Translations under genes and position numbers: made by a program
Part shown: piece after piece, positions 1-10,701 of the stretch
Layout: every line of letters starts with the position of its first letter
How positions within the stretch are numbered: the first letter of the stretch is position 1
Notes under the pieces: generated by a model
Told to the model about the DNA's origin: nothing
The model's input: the letters and a program-made list of their open reading frames with translations, nothing else
Databases searched by the model: none
From: Balaenoptera acutorostrata
Taxonomy: Eukaryota; Chordata; Mammalia; Artiodactyla; Balaenopteridae
Reading direction: 5' to 3'
NCBI RefSeq assembly: GCF_949987535.1
Contig: NW_026646025.1
Location: forward strand, 868,001 to 932,000
Length of the DNA stretch: 64,000 nucleotides

Positions 1-159
1 TCCATGACACTTTTCGTCACAATACTGCATGACCACTGTCATCACAGAGTTCTCTGCCCATATTATCGCAATGTTCCTTGTCACCTTTAATCAAAATGCT
101 CCATGCCCTTACATCACAATGCTCCAGAAATCTTTTTCATCGCAATGTTCCTTGACTGT
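1..159 (+). repeat. Partial HOR 0: 3' end of a backbone
   Basis: The window opens inside a backbone. The segment matches the last 159 bases of the other backbones, for example 3339-3497, with the same landmark (CATGACCACTG at 28) and the CTTTTTCATCG segment just before the trimers begin. The upstream part is cut off by the window edge. Confidence 0.9.
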
Positions 160-334
160 GTCATCACAATGCTCCATGGCCGTCATCAGCACAATGCTCC
201 AGAATTCCTGTCATCACAATATTCCATGACCGTGTCATCACAATGCTCCATGGCCCTTGTCATCACAATGCTCCGGAATTCTTCTCATCACATTGTTCCA
301 TGACCGTGTCATCACAATGCTCCATGGCCCTTTT

Positions 335-1812
335 CAGCACAATGCTCCAGAATTCCTGTCATCACAATGTTCCATGACCGTGTCATCACAATGCTCCATG
401 GCCCTTGTCATCACAATGCTCCAGAATTCTTGTCATCACGATGTTCCATACCGTGTCATCACAATGCTCCATGGCCATTGTCATCACAATGCTCCAGAAT
501 TCTTGTCATCACAATGATCCATGGCCGTGTCATCACAATGCTCCATGGCCCTTGTCATCATAATTCTCCAGAATTCATGTCATCACAATGTTCCATGACC
601 GTATCATCACAATGCTCCATGGCCCTTGTCAGCACAATGCTCCAGAATTCTTCTCATCACAATGTTCCATGACCGTGTCATCACAATGCTCCATGGCCCT
701 TGTCATCACAATGCTCCAGAATTCTTGTCATCACAATGTTCCATGACCGTGTCATCACAATGCTCCATGGCCCTTGTCATCACAATGCTCCAGAATTCTT
801 GTCATCACAATGTTCCATGGCCCTGTCATCACAATGCTCCATGGCCCTTGTCATCATAATGCTCCTGAATTCTTGTCATTACTATATTCCATGAACGTGT
901 CATCACAATGCTCTATGGCGCTTGTCATCAGAATGCTCCAGAATTCTTGTCATCACAATGTTCCATGACCGTGTCATCACAATGCTCCGTCGCCTTTGTC
1001 ATCAGAATGCTCCAGAATTCTTGTCATCACAATGTTCCATGACCATGTCATCACAATGCTCCATGGCCCTTGTCAGCACAATGCTCCAGAATTCCTGTCA
1101 TCACAATGTTCCATGACCGTGTCATCACAATGCTCCATGGCCCTTGTCATCACAATGCTCCAGAATTCTTGTCATCACGATGTTCCATACCGTGTCATCA
1201 CAATGCTCCATGGCCATTGTCATCACAATGCTCCAGAATTCTTGTCATCACAATGATCCATGGCCGTGTCATCACAATGCTCCATGGCCCTTGTCATCAT
1301 AATTCTCCAGAATTCATGTAATCACAATGTTCCATGACCGTATCATCACAATGCTCCATGGCCCTTGTCAGCACAATGCTCCAGAATTCTTCTCATCACA
1401 ATGTTCCATGACCGTGTCATCACAATGCTCCATGGCCCTTGTCATCACAATGCTCCAGAATTCTTGTCATCACAATGTTCCATGACCGTGTCATCACAAT
1501 GCTCCATGGCCCTTGTCATCACAATGCTCCAGAATTCTTGTCATCACAATGTTCCATGGCCCTGTCATCACAATGCTCCATGGCCCTTGTCATCATAATG
1601 CTCCTGAATTCTTGTCATTACTATATTCCATGAACGTGTCATCACAATGCTCTATGGCGCTTGTCATCAGAATGCTCCAGAATTCTTGTCATCACAATGT
1701 TCCATGACCGTGTCATCACAATGCTCCGTCGCCTTTGTCATCAGAATGCTCCAGAATTCTTGTCATCACAATGTTCCATGACCATGTCATCACAATGCTC
1801 CATGGCCCTTGT
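335..1812 (+). repeat. 739-bp tandem duplication in subarray 1
   Basis: Two adjacent copies of a 10-trimer block (335-1073 and 1074-1812) are offset by 739 bp, which is 10 x 74 minus 1. The missing base comes from one 23-bp monomer ending CCATACCGT in each copy. The copies are almost identical; one visible difference is c at 581 against a at 1320. This is an intermediate repeat level between trimer and HOR. Confidence 0.92.
660..733 (+). repeat. Prototype 74-bp trimer unit (one of several hundred)
   Basis: This is a representative unit of the subarrays; the exact phase is arbitrary. The trimer has a 25-bp monomer with tail CTCCATGGCCCTT, a 25-bp monomer with tail CTCCAGAATTCTT and a 24-bp monomer with tail TTCCATGACCGT, each after the core GTCATCACAATG. 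CCATGG and GAATTC palindromes therefore recur every 74 bp. Because 74 is not a multiple of 3 and a 25-bp monomer rotates the frame, all three forward frames read the same three peptides in turn. This explains the overlapping open frames. Common variants are CAGCAC or CATGAC in the core, and GGCCGT or GACCAT in the third tail. Confidence 0.93.
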
Positions 1813-1872
1813 CAGCACAATGCTCCAGAATTCTTGTCATCACAATGTTCCATGACCGTGTCATCACAATGT

Positions 1873-3497
1873 TACATGACCCTGGTCATCACAGTTCTCC
1901 ATGACCTTTGTCATCACAATGCTCTATGTCGCTTTTCATCACAATTCTCAATGACCACTTTAATCACTATGCTCGCTGACCATTTTCATCATATTTCTCT
2001 AGTGTCATTACAATACCCCATGGCCCCTTTCTTCACAATGCTCCATGATGCCTGTCATCACAATGCTCCATGGCTTTTGTTATCACAATGCTCCAGGACC
2101 AGTTTCATCACAATTCTCCATCCCCTTTGTCATCATGGTGCACAATGAAACCTTTCATTAAAATGCTCCATGACACTAGTCATCACAATACTCCATGGCC
2201 TTTATCGTCACAATGCTCCCATGCACTTTTCATCACGATGTTCCATGAATACTTTCATCACATTGCTCCATGACCATTGTCATCACAATAGTCCATACCC
2301 TTGTCAACACAATGCTGCATAATCCCTGTCATCACAATTCTCCATGACTGCTGTCATCACAATAATCCAGGACAATTTTCATCACAGTGCTTCATGCCCC
2401 CAGTCATCACAGTGCTCCACGATACCTTTCATCACAATTCCTAGATGATCAATGTCATCACAATGCCCCATGACACTTGTCATCACAATTCGCTATGACC
2501 CTTGTCATCACAATACTCGATGAACCGTGTCATCACAGTGTTCCAGGACACATGTCATCACAATGATCCATGTCTACTTCCATCACAATGCTCCAATACC
2601 CCTGTCATCACAATGCTCCATGGCCCCTGTTATCATATTGCTCCATGATCTCTTTCATCACAATGCTCCATGACCACTGTCATCACCATGCCTCATAACG
2701 GCTCTCATCTCAATGCTCCATGGCCCCTTTCATCACAATGCTCCATGAACCCTGTCATCACAATGTACCCTGCCCTTTTCATCACAAAGCTCCGTGGGCC
2801 CTGTCATCACAATGCTCCATGCCCTTGTCATCAAAATGCTCCAGAACTCTTGTCATCATAATGCTCCATGCCAATGTCATCAAAATGCCCCATGACACTT
2901 GTCATCACAATGCTCCATGGCCTTTGTCATCACAATGTTCCATGGCCCCTGTCATCACAGTGCTCCATGATACCTTTCATCGCAAATCTAGATGACCACT
3001 GTCATCACAATGCCCCATGACAGATGTCATCACAATTCGCCATGGTCCTTGTCATCACAATGCTCCATGAACCGTGTCATCACAAGGTTCCAGGACACTT
3101 GTCATCACAATGATCCAAGATCACATTCATCACAGTGCTCCATGAAACCTGTCATCTCAATGCTCCATAGCCTTTGTATTCACAATGCTCCATGGCCCCT
3201 GTAATCATAGTGCTCCATGACCCTTTTCATCACAGTGCTCCAAGACCGCTCTCAACACAATGCCCCATGACGCCTGACATCACAAATCTCCATAGCATCT
3301 CTTACCAAAAAGCTCCATGTTCGCTGTCAGCAGAATGTTCCATGACACTTTTCGTCGCAATACTGCATGACCACTGTCATCACAGAGTTCTCTGCCCATA
3401 TTATCGCAATGTTCCTTGTCACCTTTAATCAAAATGCTCCATGCCCTTACATCACAATGCTCCAGAAATCTTTTTCATCGCAATGTTCCTTGACTGT
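1873..3497 (+). repeat. Prototype 1,625-bp HOR backbone
   Basis: This is the non-trimer part of the HOR, about 65 diverged monomers of 23-27 bp. Most keep a recognisable CATCACAATG or a one- or two-base variant (CATCACAATT, CATCACAGTG, CATCAAAATG), so the backbone descends from the same monomer as the subarrays. It begins where the last trimer changes to GTTACATGACCCTGG and ends at GACTGTGTCATCAC. GAATTC was not found in it, and it holds one TCTAGA. From GTTACATG to the distal ATGACCACTG landmark it measures 1,494 bp in nearly every copy. No gene is evident. An isolated TTCGTCACAATACTG resembles part of a CENP-B box but lacks the CGGG end. Confidence 0.92.
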
Positions 3498-6243
3498 GTC
3501 AACACAATGCTCCATGGCCGTCATCAGCACAATGCTCCAGAATTCCTGTCATCACAATATTCCATGACCGTGTCATCACAATGCTCCATGGCCCTTGTCA
3601 TCACAATGCTCCGGAATTCTTCTCATCACATTGTTCCATGACCGTGTCATCACAATGCTCCATGGCCCTTTTCAGCACAATGCTCCAGAATTCCTGTCAT
3701 CACAATGTTCCATGACCATGTCATCACAATGCTCCATGGCCCTTGTCATCACAATGCTCCAGAATTCTTGTCATCACGATGTTCCATACCGTGTCATCAC
3801 AATGCTCCATGGCCCTTGTCATCACAATGCTCCAGAATTCTTGTCATCACGATGTTCCATACCGTGTCATCACAATGCTCCATGGCCATTGTCATCACAA
3901 TGCTCCAGAATTCTTGTCATCACAATGTTCCATGACCGTGTCATCACAATGCTCCATGGCCCTTGTCATCACAATGCTCCAGAATTCTTGTCATCACAAT
4001 GTTCCATGGCCCTGTCATCACAATGCTCCATGGCCCTTGTCATCATAATGCTCCAGAATTCTTGTCATCACAATGTTCCATGACCGTGTCATCACAATGC
4101 TCCATGGCCCTTGTCAGCACAATGCTCCAGAATTCTTGTCATCACAATGTTCCATGGCCGTGTCATCACAATTCTCCATGGCCCTTGTCATGACAATGCT
4201 CCAGAATTCTTCTCATCATAATGTTCCATGACCGCGTCATCACAATGCTCCATGGCCATTGTTATCACAATGCTCCAGAATTCTTCTCATCACAATGTTC
4301 CATGGCCGTGTCATCACAATGCTCCATGGCCCTTGTCATCATAATGCTCCTGAATTCTTGTCATTACTATATTCCATGAACGTGTCATCACAATGCTCTA
4401 TGGCGCTTGTCATCAGAATGCTCCAGAATTCTTGTCATCACAATGTTCCATGACCGTGTCATCACAATGCTCCGTCGCCTTTGTCATCAGAATGCTCCAG
4501 AATTCTTGTCATCACAATGTTCCATGACCATGTCATCACAATGCTCCATGGCCCTTGTCAGCACAATGCTCCAGAATTCTTGTCATCACAATGTTCCATG
4601 ACCGTGTCATCACAATGTTACATGACCCTGGTCATCACAGTTCTCCATGACCTTTGTCATCACAATGCTCTATGTCGCTTTTCATCACAATTCTCAATGA
4701 CCACTTTAATCACTATGCTCGCTGACCATTTTCATCATATTTCTCTAGTGTCATTACAATACCCCATGGCCCCTTTCTTCACAATGCTCCATGATGCCTG
4801 TCATCAGAATGCTCCATGGCTTTTGTTATCACAATGCTCCAGGACCAGTTTCATCACAATTCTCCATCCCCTTTGTCATCATGGTGCACAATGAAACCTT
4901 TCATTAAAATGCTCCATGACACTAGTCATCACAATACTCCATGGCCTTTATCGTCACAATGCTCCAAGGCACTTTTCATCACGATGTTCCATGAATACTT
5001 TCATCACATTGCTCCATGACCATTGTCATCACAATAGTCCATACCCTTGTCAACACAATGCTGCATAATCCCTGTCATCACAATTCTCCATGACTGCTGT
5101 CATCACAATAATCCAGGACAATTTTCATCACAGTGCTTCATGCCCCAAGTCATCACAGTGCTCCACGATACCTTTCATCACAATTCCTAGATGATCAATG
5201 TCATCACAATGCCCCATGACACTTGTCATCACAATTCGCTATGACCCTTGTCATCACAATACTCGATGAACCGTGTCATCACAGTGTTCCAGGACACATG
5301 TCATCACAATGATCCATGTCTACTTCCATCACAATGCTGCAATACCCCTGTCATCACAATGCTCCATGGCCCCTGTTATCATATTGCTCCATGATCTCTT
5401 TCATCACAATGCTCCATGACCACTGTCATCACCATGCCTCATAACGGCTCTCATCTCAATGCTCCATGGCCCCTTTCATCACAATGCTCCATGAACCCTG
5501 TCATCACAATGTACCCTGCCCTTTTCATCACAAAGCTCCGTGGGCCCTGTCATCACAATGCTCCATGCCCTTGTCATCAAAATGCTCCAGAACTCTTGTC
5601 ATCATAATGCTCCATGCCAATGTCATCAAAATGCCCCATGACACTTGTCATCACAATGCTCCATGGCCTTTGTCATCACAATGTTCCATGGCCCCTGTCA
5701 TCACAGTGCTCCATGATACCTTTCATCGCAAATCTAGATGACCACTGTCATCACAATGCCCCATGACAGATGTCATCACAATTCGCCATGGTCCTTGTCA
5801 TCACAATGCTCCATGAACCGTGTCATCACAAGGTTCCAGGACACTTGTCATCACAATGATCCAAGATCACATTCATCACAGTGCTCCATGAAACCTGTCA
5901 TCTCAATGCTCCATAGCCTTTGTATTCACAATGCTCCATGGCCCCTGTAATCATAGTGCTCCATGACCCTTTTCATCACAGTGCTCCAAGACCGCTCTCA
6001 ACACAATGCCCCATGACGCCTGACATCACAAATCTCCATAGCATCTCTTACCAAAAAGCTCCATGTTCGCTGTCAGCAGAATGTTCCATGACACTTTTCG
6101 TCGCAATACTGCATGACCACTGTCATCACAGAGTTCTCTGCCCATATTATCGCAATGTTCCTTGTCACCTTTAATCAAAATGCTCCATGCCCTTACATCA
6201 CAATGCTCCAGAAATCTTTTTCATCGCAATGTTCCTTGACTGT
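3498..6243 (+). repeat. HOR 2 (2,746 bp; 14 added trimers)
   Basis: The subarray is at 3498-4618 and the backbone at 4619-6243. The subarray starts with the GTCAACAC variant and contains two adjacent 73-bp trimers (third monomer ending CCATACCGT, near 3770 and 3843). The backbone has the K haplotype (CTCCAAGGCAC, CCCCAAGTC, CTGCAATA) but carries the distal variants of HOR 1. It shares CATCAGAATGCTCCATGG near 4803 with HOR 3 only. Confidence 0.94.
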
Positions 6244-8989
6244 GTCAACACAATGCTCCATGGCCGTCATCAGCACAATGCTCCAGAATTCCTGTCATCA
6301 CAATATTCCATGACCGTGTCATCACAATGCTCCATGGCCCTTGTCATCACAATGCTCCGGAATTCTTCTCATCACATTGTTCCATGACCGTGTCATCACA
6401 ATGCTCCATGGCCCTTTTCAGCACAATGCTCCAGAATTCCTGTCATCACAATGTTCCATGACCGTGTCATCACAATGCTCCATGGCCCTTGTCATCACAA
6501 TGCTCCAGAATTCTTGTCATCACGATGTTCCATACCGTGTCATCACAATGCTCCATGGCCCTTGTCATCACAATGCTCCAGAATTCTTGTCATCACGATG
6601 TTCCATACCGTGTCATCACAATGCTCCATGGCCATTGTCATCACAATGCTCCAGAATTCTTGTCATCACAATGTTCCATGACCGTGTCATCACAATGCTC
6701 CATGGCCCTTGTCATCACAATGCTCCAGAATTCTTGTCATCACAATGTTCCATGGCCCTGTCATCACAATGCTCCATGGCCCTTGTCATCATAATGCTCC
6801 AGAATTCTTGTCATCACAATGTTCCATGACCGTGTCATCACAATGCTCCATGGCCCTTGTCAGCACAATGCTCCAGAATTCTTGTCATCACAATGTTCCA
6901 TGGCCGTGTCATCACAATTCTCCATGGCCCTTGTCATGACAATGCTCCAGAATTCTTCTCATCATAATGTTCCATGACCGCGTCATCACAATGCTCCATG
7001 GCCATTGTTATCACAATGCTCCAGAATTCTTCTCATCACAATGTTCCATGGCCGTGTCATCACAATGCTCCATGGCCCTTGTCATCATAATGCTCCTGAA
7101 TTCTTGTCATTACTATATTCCATGAACGTGTCATCACAATGCTCTATGGCGCTTGTCATCAGAATGCTCCAGAATTCTTGTCATCACAATGTTCCATGAC
7201 CGTGTCATCACAATGCTCCGTCGCCTTTGTCATCAGAATGCTCCAGAATTCTTGTCATCACAATGTTCCATGACCATGTCATCACAATGCTCCATGGCCC
7301 TTGTCAGCACAATGCTCCAGAATTCTTGTCATCACAATGTTCCATGACCGTGTCATCACAATGTTACATGACCCTGGTCATCACAGTTCTCCATGACCTT
7401 TGTCATCACAATGCTCTATGTCGCTTTTCATCACAATTCTCAATGACCACTTTAATCACTATGCTCGCTGACCATTTTCATCATATTTCTCTAGTGTCAT
7501 TACAATACCCCATGGCCCCTTTCTTCACAATGCTCCATGATGCCTGTCATCAGAATGCTCCATGGCTTTTGTTATCACAATGCTCCAGGACCAGTTTCAT
7601 CACAATTCTCCATCCCCTTTGTCATCATGGTGCACAATGAAACCTTTCATTAAAATGCTCCATGACACTAGTCATCACAATACTCCATGGCCTTTATCGT
7701 CACAATGCTCCAAGGCACTTTTCATCACGATGTTCCATGAATACTTTCATCACATTGCTCCATGACCATTGTCATCACAATAGTCCATACCCTTGTCAAC
7801 ACAATGCTGCATAATCCCTGTCATCACAATTCTCCATGACTGCTGTCATCACAATAATCCAGGACAATTTTCATCACAGTGCTTCATGCCCCAAGTCATC
7901 ACAGTGCTCCACGATACCTTTCATCACAATTCCTAGATGATCAATGTCATCACAATGCCCCATGACACTTGTCATCACAATTCGCTATGACCCTTGTCAT
8001 CACAATACTCGATGAACCGTGTCATCACAGTGTTCCAGGACACATGTCATCACAATGATCCATGTCTACTTCCATCACAATGCTGCAATACCCCTGTCAT
8101 CACAATGCTCCATGGCCCCTGTTATCATATTGCTCCATGATCTCTTTCATCACAATGCTCCATGACCACTGTCATCACCATGCCTCATAACGGCTCTCAT
8201 CTCAATGCTCCATGGCCCCTTTCATCACAATGCTCCATGAACCCTGTCATCACAATGTACCCTGCCCTTTTCATCACAAAGCTCCGTGGGCCCTGTCATC
8301 ACAATGCTCCATGCCCTTGTCATCAAAATGCTCCAGAACCCTTGTCATCATAATGCTCCATGCCAATGTCATCAAAATGCCCCATGACACTTGTCATCAC
8401 AATGCTCCATGGCCTTTGTCATCACAATGTTCCATGGCCCCTGTCATCACAGTGCTCCATGATACCTTTCATCGCAAATCTAGATGACCACTGTCATCAC
8501 AATGCCCCATGACAGATGTCATCACAATTCGCCATGGTCCTTGTCATCACAATGCTCCATGAACCGTGTCATCACAAGGTTCCAGGACACTTGTCATCAC
8601 AATGATCCAAGATCACATTCATCACAGTGCTCCATGAACCCTGTCATCTCAATGCTCCAAAGCCTTTGTATTCACAATGCTCCATGGCCCCTGTAATCAT
8701 AGTGCTCCATGACCCTTTTCATCACAATGCTCCAAGACCGCTCTCAACACAATGCCCCATGACGCCTGACATCACAAATCTCCATAGCCTCTCTTACCAA
8801 AAAGCTCCATGTTCGCTGTCAGCAGAATGTTCCATGACACTTTTCGTCACAATACTGCATGACCACTGTCATCACAGAGTTCTCTGCCCATATTATCGCA
8901 ATGTTCCTTGTCACCTTTAATCAAAATGCTCCATGCCCTTACATCACAATGCTCCAGAAATCTTTTTCATCGCAATGTTCCTTGACTGT
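6244..8989 (+). repeat. HOR 3 (2,746 bp), sister of HOR 2
   Basis: The subarray is at 6244-7364 and the backbone at 7365-8989. It is nearly identical to HOR 2 at an offset of exactly 2,746 bp over the subarray and proximal backbone, including the shared CATCAGAATGCTCC variant near 7549. A visible subarray difference is GACCAT near 3714 in HOR 2 against GACCGT here. The distal backbone instead has the common form (GAACCCTGTC, CTCCAAAGCC). Confidence 0.94.
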
Positions 8990-10701
8990 GTCATCACAAT
9001 GCTCCATGGCCGTCATCAGCACAATGCTCCAGAATTCTTGTCATCACAATGTTCCATGACCGTGTCATCACAATGTTACATGACCCTGGTCATCACAGTT
9101 CTCCATGACCTTTGTCATCACAATGCTCTATGTCGCTTTTCATCACAATTCTCAATGACCACTTTAATCACTATGCTCGCTGACCATTTTCATCGTATTT
9201 CTCTAGTGTCATTACAATACCCCATGGCCCCTTTCTTCACAATGCTCCATGATGCCTGTCATCACAATGCTCCATGGCTTTTGTTATCACAATGCTCCAG
9301 GACCAGTTTCATCACAATTCTCCATCCCCTTTGTCATCATGGTGCACAATGAAACCTTTCATTAAAATGCTCCATGACACTAGTCATCACAATACTCCAT
9401 GGCCTTTATCGTCACAATGCTCCCATGCACTTTTCATCACGATGTTCCATGAATACTTTCATCACATTGCTCCATGACCATTGTCATCACAATAGTCCAT
9501 ACCCTTGTCAACACAATGCTGCATAATCCCTGTCATCACAATTCTCCATGACTGCTGTCATCACAATAATCCAGGACAATTTTCATCACAGTGCTTCATG
9601 CCCCCAGTCATCACAGTGCTCCACGATACCTTTCATCACAATTCCTAGATGATCAATGTCATCACAATGCCCCATGACACTTGTCATCACAATTCGCTAT
9701 GACACTTGTCATCACAATACTCGATGAACCGTGTCATCACAGTGTTCCAGGACACATGTCATCACAATGATCCATGTCTACTTCCATCACAATGCTCCAA
9801 TACCCCTGTCATCACAATGCTCCATGGCCCCTGTTATCATATTGCTCCATGATCTCTTTCATCACAATGCTCCATGACCACTGTCATCACCATGCCTCAT
9901 AACGGCTCTCATCTCAATGCTCCATGGCCCCTTTCATCACAATGCTCCATGAACCCTGTCATCACAATGTACCCTGCCCTTTTCATCACAAAGCTCCATG
10001 GGCCCTGTCATCACAATGCTCCATGCCCTTGTCATCAAAATGCTCCAGAACTCTTGTCATCATAATGCTCCATGCCAATGTCATCAAAATGCCCCATGAC
10101 ACTTGTCATCACAATGCTCCATGGCCTTTGTCATCACAATGTTCCATGGCCCCTGTCATCACAGTGCTCCATGATACCTTTCATCGCAAATCTAGATGAC
10201 CACTGTCGTCACAATGCCCCATGACAGATGTCATCACAATTCGCCATGGTCCTTGTCATCACAATGCTCCATGAACCGTGTCATCACAAGGTTCCAGGAC
10301 ACTTGTCATCACAATGATCCAAGATCACATTCATCACAGTGCTCCATGAACCCTGTCATCTCAACACTCCAAAGCCTTTGTATTCACAATGCTCCATGGC
10401 CCCTGTAATCATAGTGCTCCATGACCCTTTTCATCACAATGCTCCAAGACCGCTCTCAACACAATGCCCCATGACGCCTGACATCACAAATCTCCATAGC
10501 ATCTCTTACCAAAAAGCTCCATGTTCGCTGTCAGCAGAATGTTCCATGACACTTTTCGTCGCAATACTGCATGACCACTGTCATCACAGAGTTCTCTGCC
10601 CATATTATCGCAATGTTCCTTGTCACCTTTAATCAAAATGCTCCATGCCCTTACATCACAATGCTCCAGAAATCTTTTTCATCGCAATGTTCCTTGACTG
10701 T
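8990..10701 (+). repeat. HOR 4, minimal form (1,712 bp; no added trimer)
   Basis: Only 87 bp (8990-9076) separate the end of one backbone from the start of the next (9077-10701). The subarray has collapsed to a single trimer-length remnant, joining CCATGGCCGTCATCAGCAC directly to the GTTACATG junction. This is the shortest HOR and defines the 1,712-bp baseline from which all other lengths are counted. The backbone has the H haplotype. Confidence 0.94.

Larger units (their letters stand above)
160..3497 (+). repeat. HOR 1 (3,338 bp; 22 added trimers)
   Basis: The trimer subarray is at 160-1872 and the backbone at 1873-3497. The subarray is the long form, carrying an internal 739-bp tandem duplication (335-1073 and 1074-1812). 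The backbone has the H haplotype: CCCATGCAC at 2218, CCCCCAGTC at 2397 and CTCCAATA at 2591. Its distal part carries variants shared only with HOR 2 (AAACCTGTCATCTC near 3149, CTCCATAGCC near 3162), although HOR 2 has the other haplotype further upstream. One TCTAGA lies at 2987. Confidence 0.94.

Noticed and set aside
660..733. CREB/ATF- or homeodomain-like site in the core (TGATGACA on the minus strand)
   Set aside because: The match to any consensus is partial, and the core is simply the conserved part of the monomer. No independent sign of function is visible.
660..733. Hairpins or cruciforms at CCATGG and GAATTC
   Set aside because: The palindromes are only 6-8 bp with no extended dyad arms. 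They are useful as restriction landmarks but there is no support for a structural element.
160..1872. CRISPR array
   Set aside because: The short direct repeats are contiguous with no unique spacers, the repeat period is 24-25 bp, and no cas genes are present.
3347..3368. CENP-B box-like site once per HOR (TTCGTCACAATACTG at the distal end of most backbones)
   Set aside because: It matches TTCG and the internal A of the known box but has ACTG where CGGG is required. Some copies read TTCGTCGCAATACTG. A single partial match per HOR is not enough to call it.
8990..9076. Assembly error as the explanation for HOR length differences
   Set aside because: It cannot be excluded without reads. But the lengths fall on exact 74-bp steps, carry lineage-specific variants and recur in several HORs, so it is not the preferred reading.
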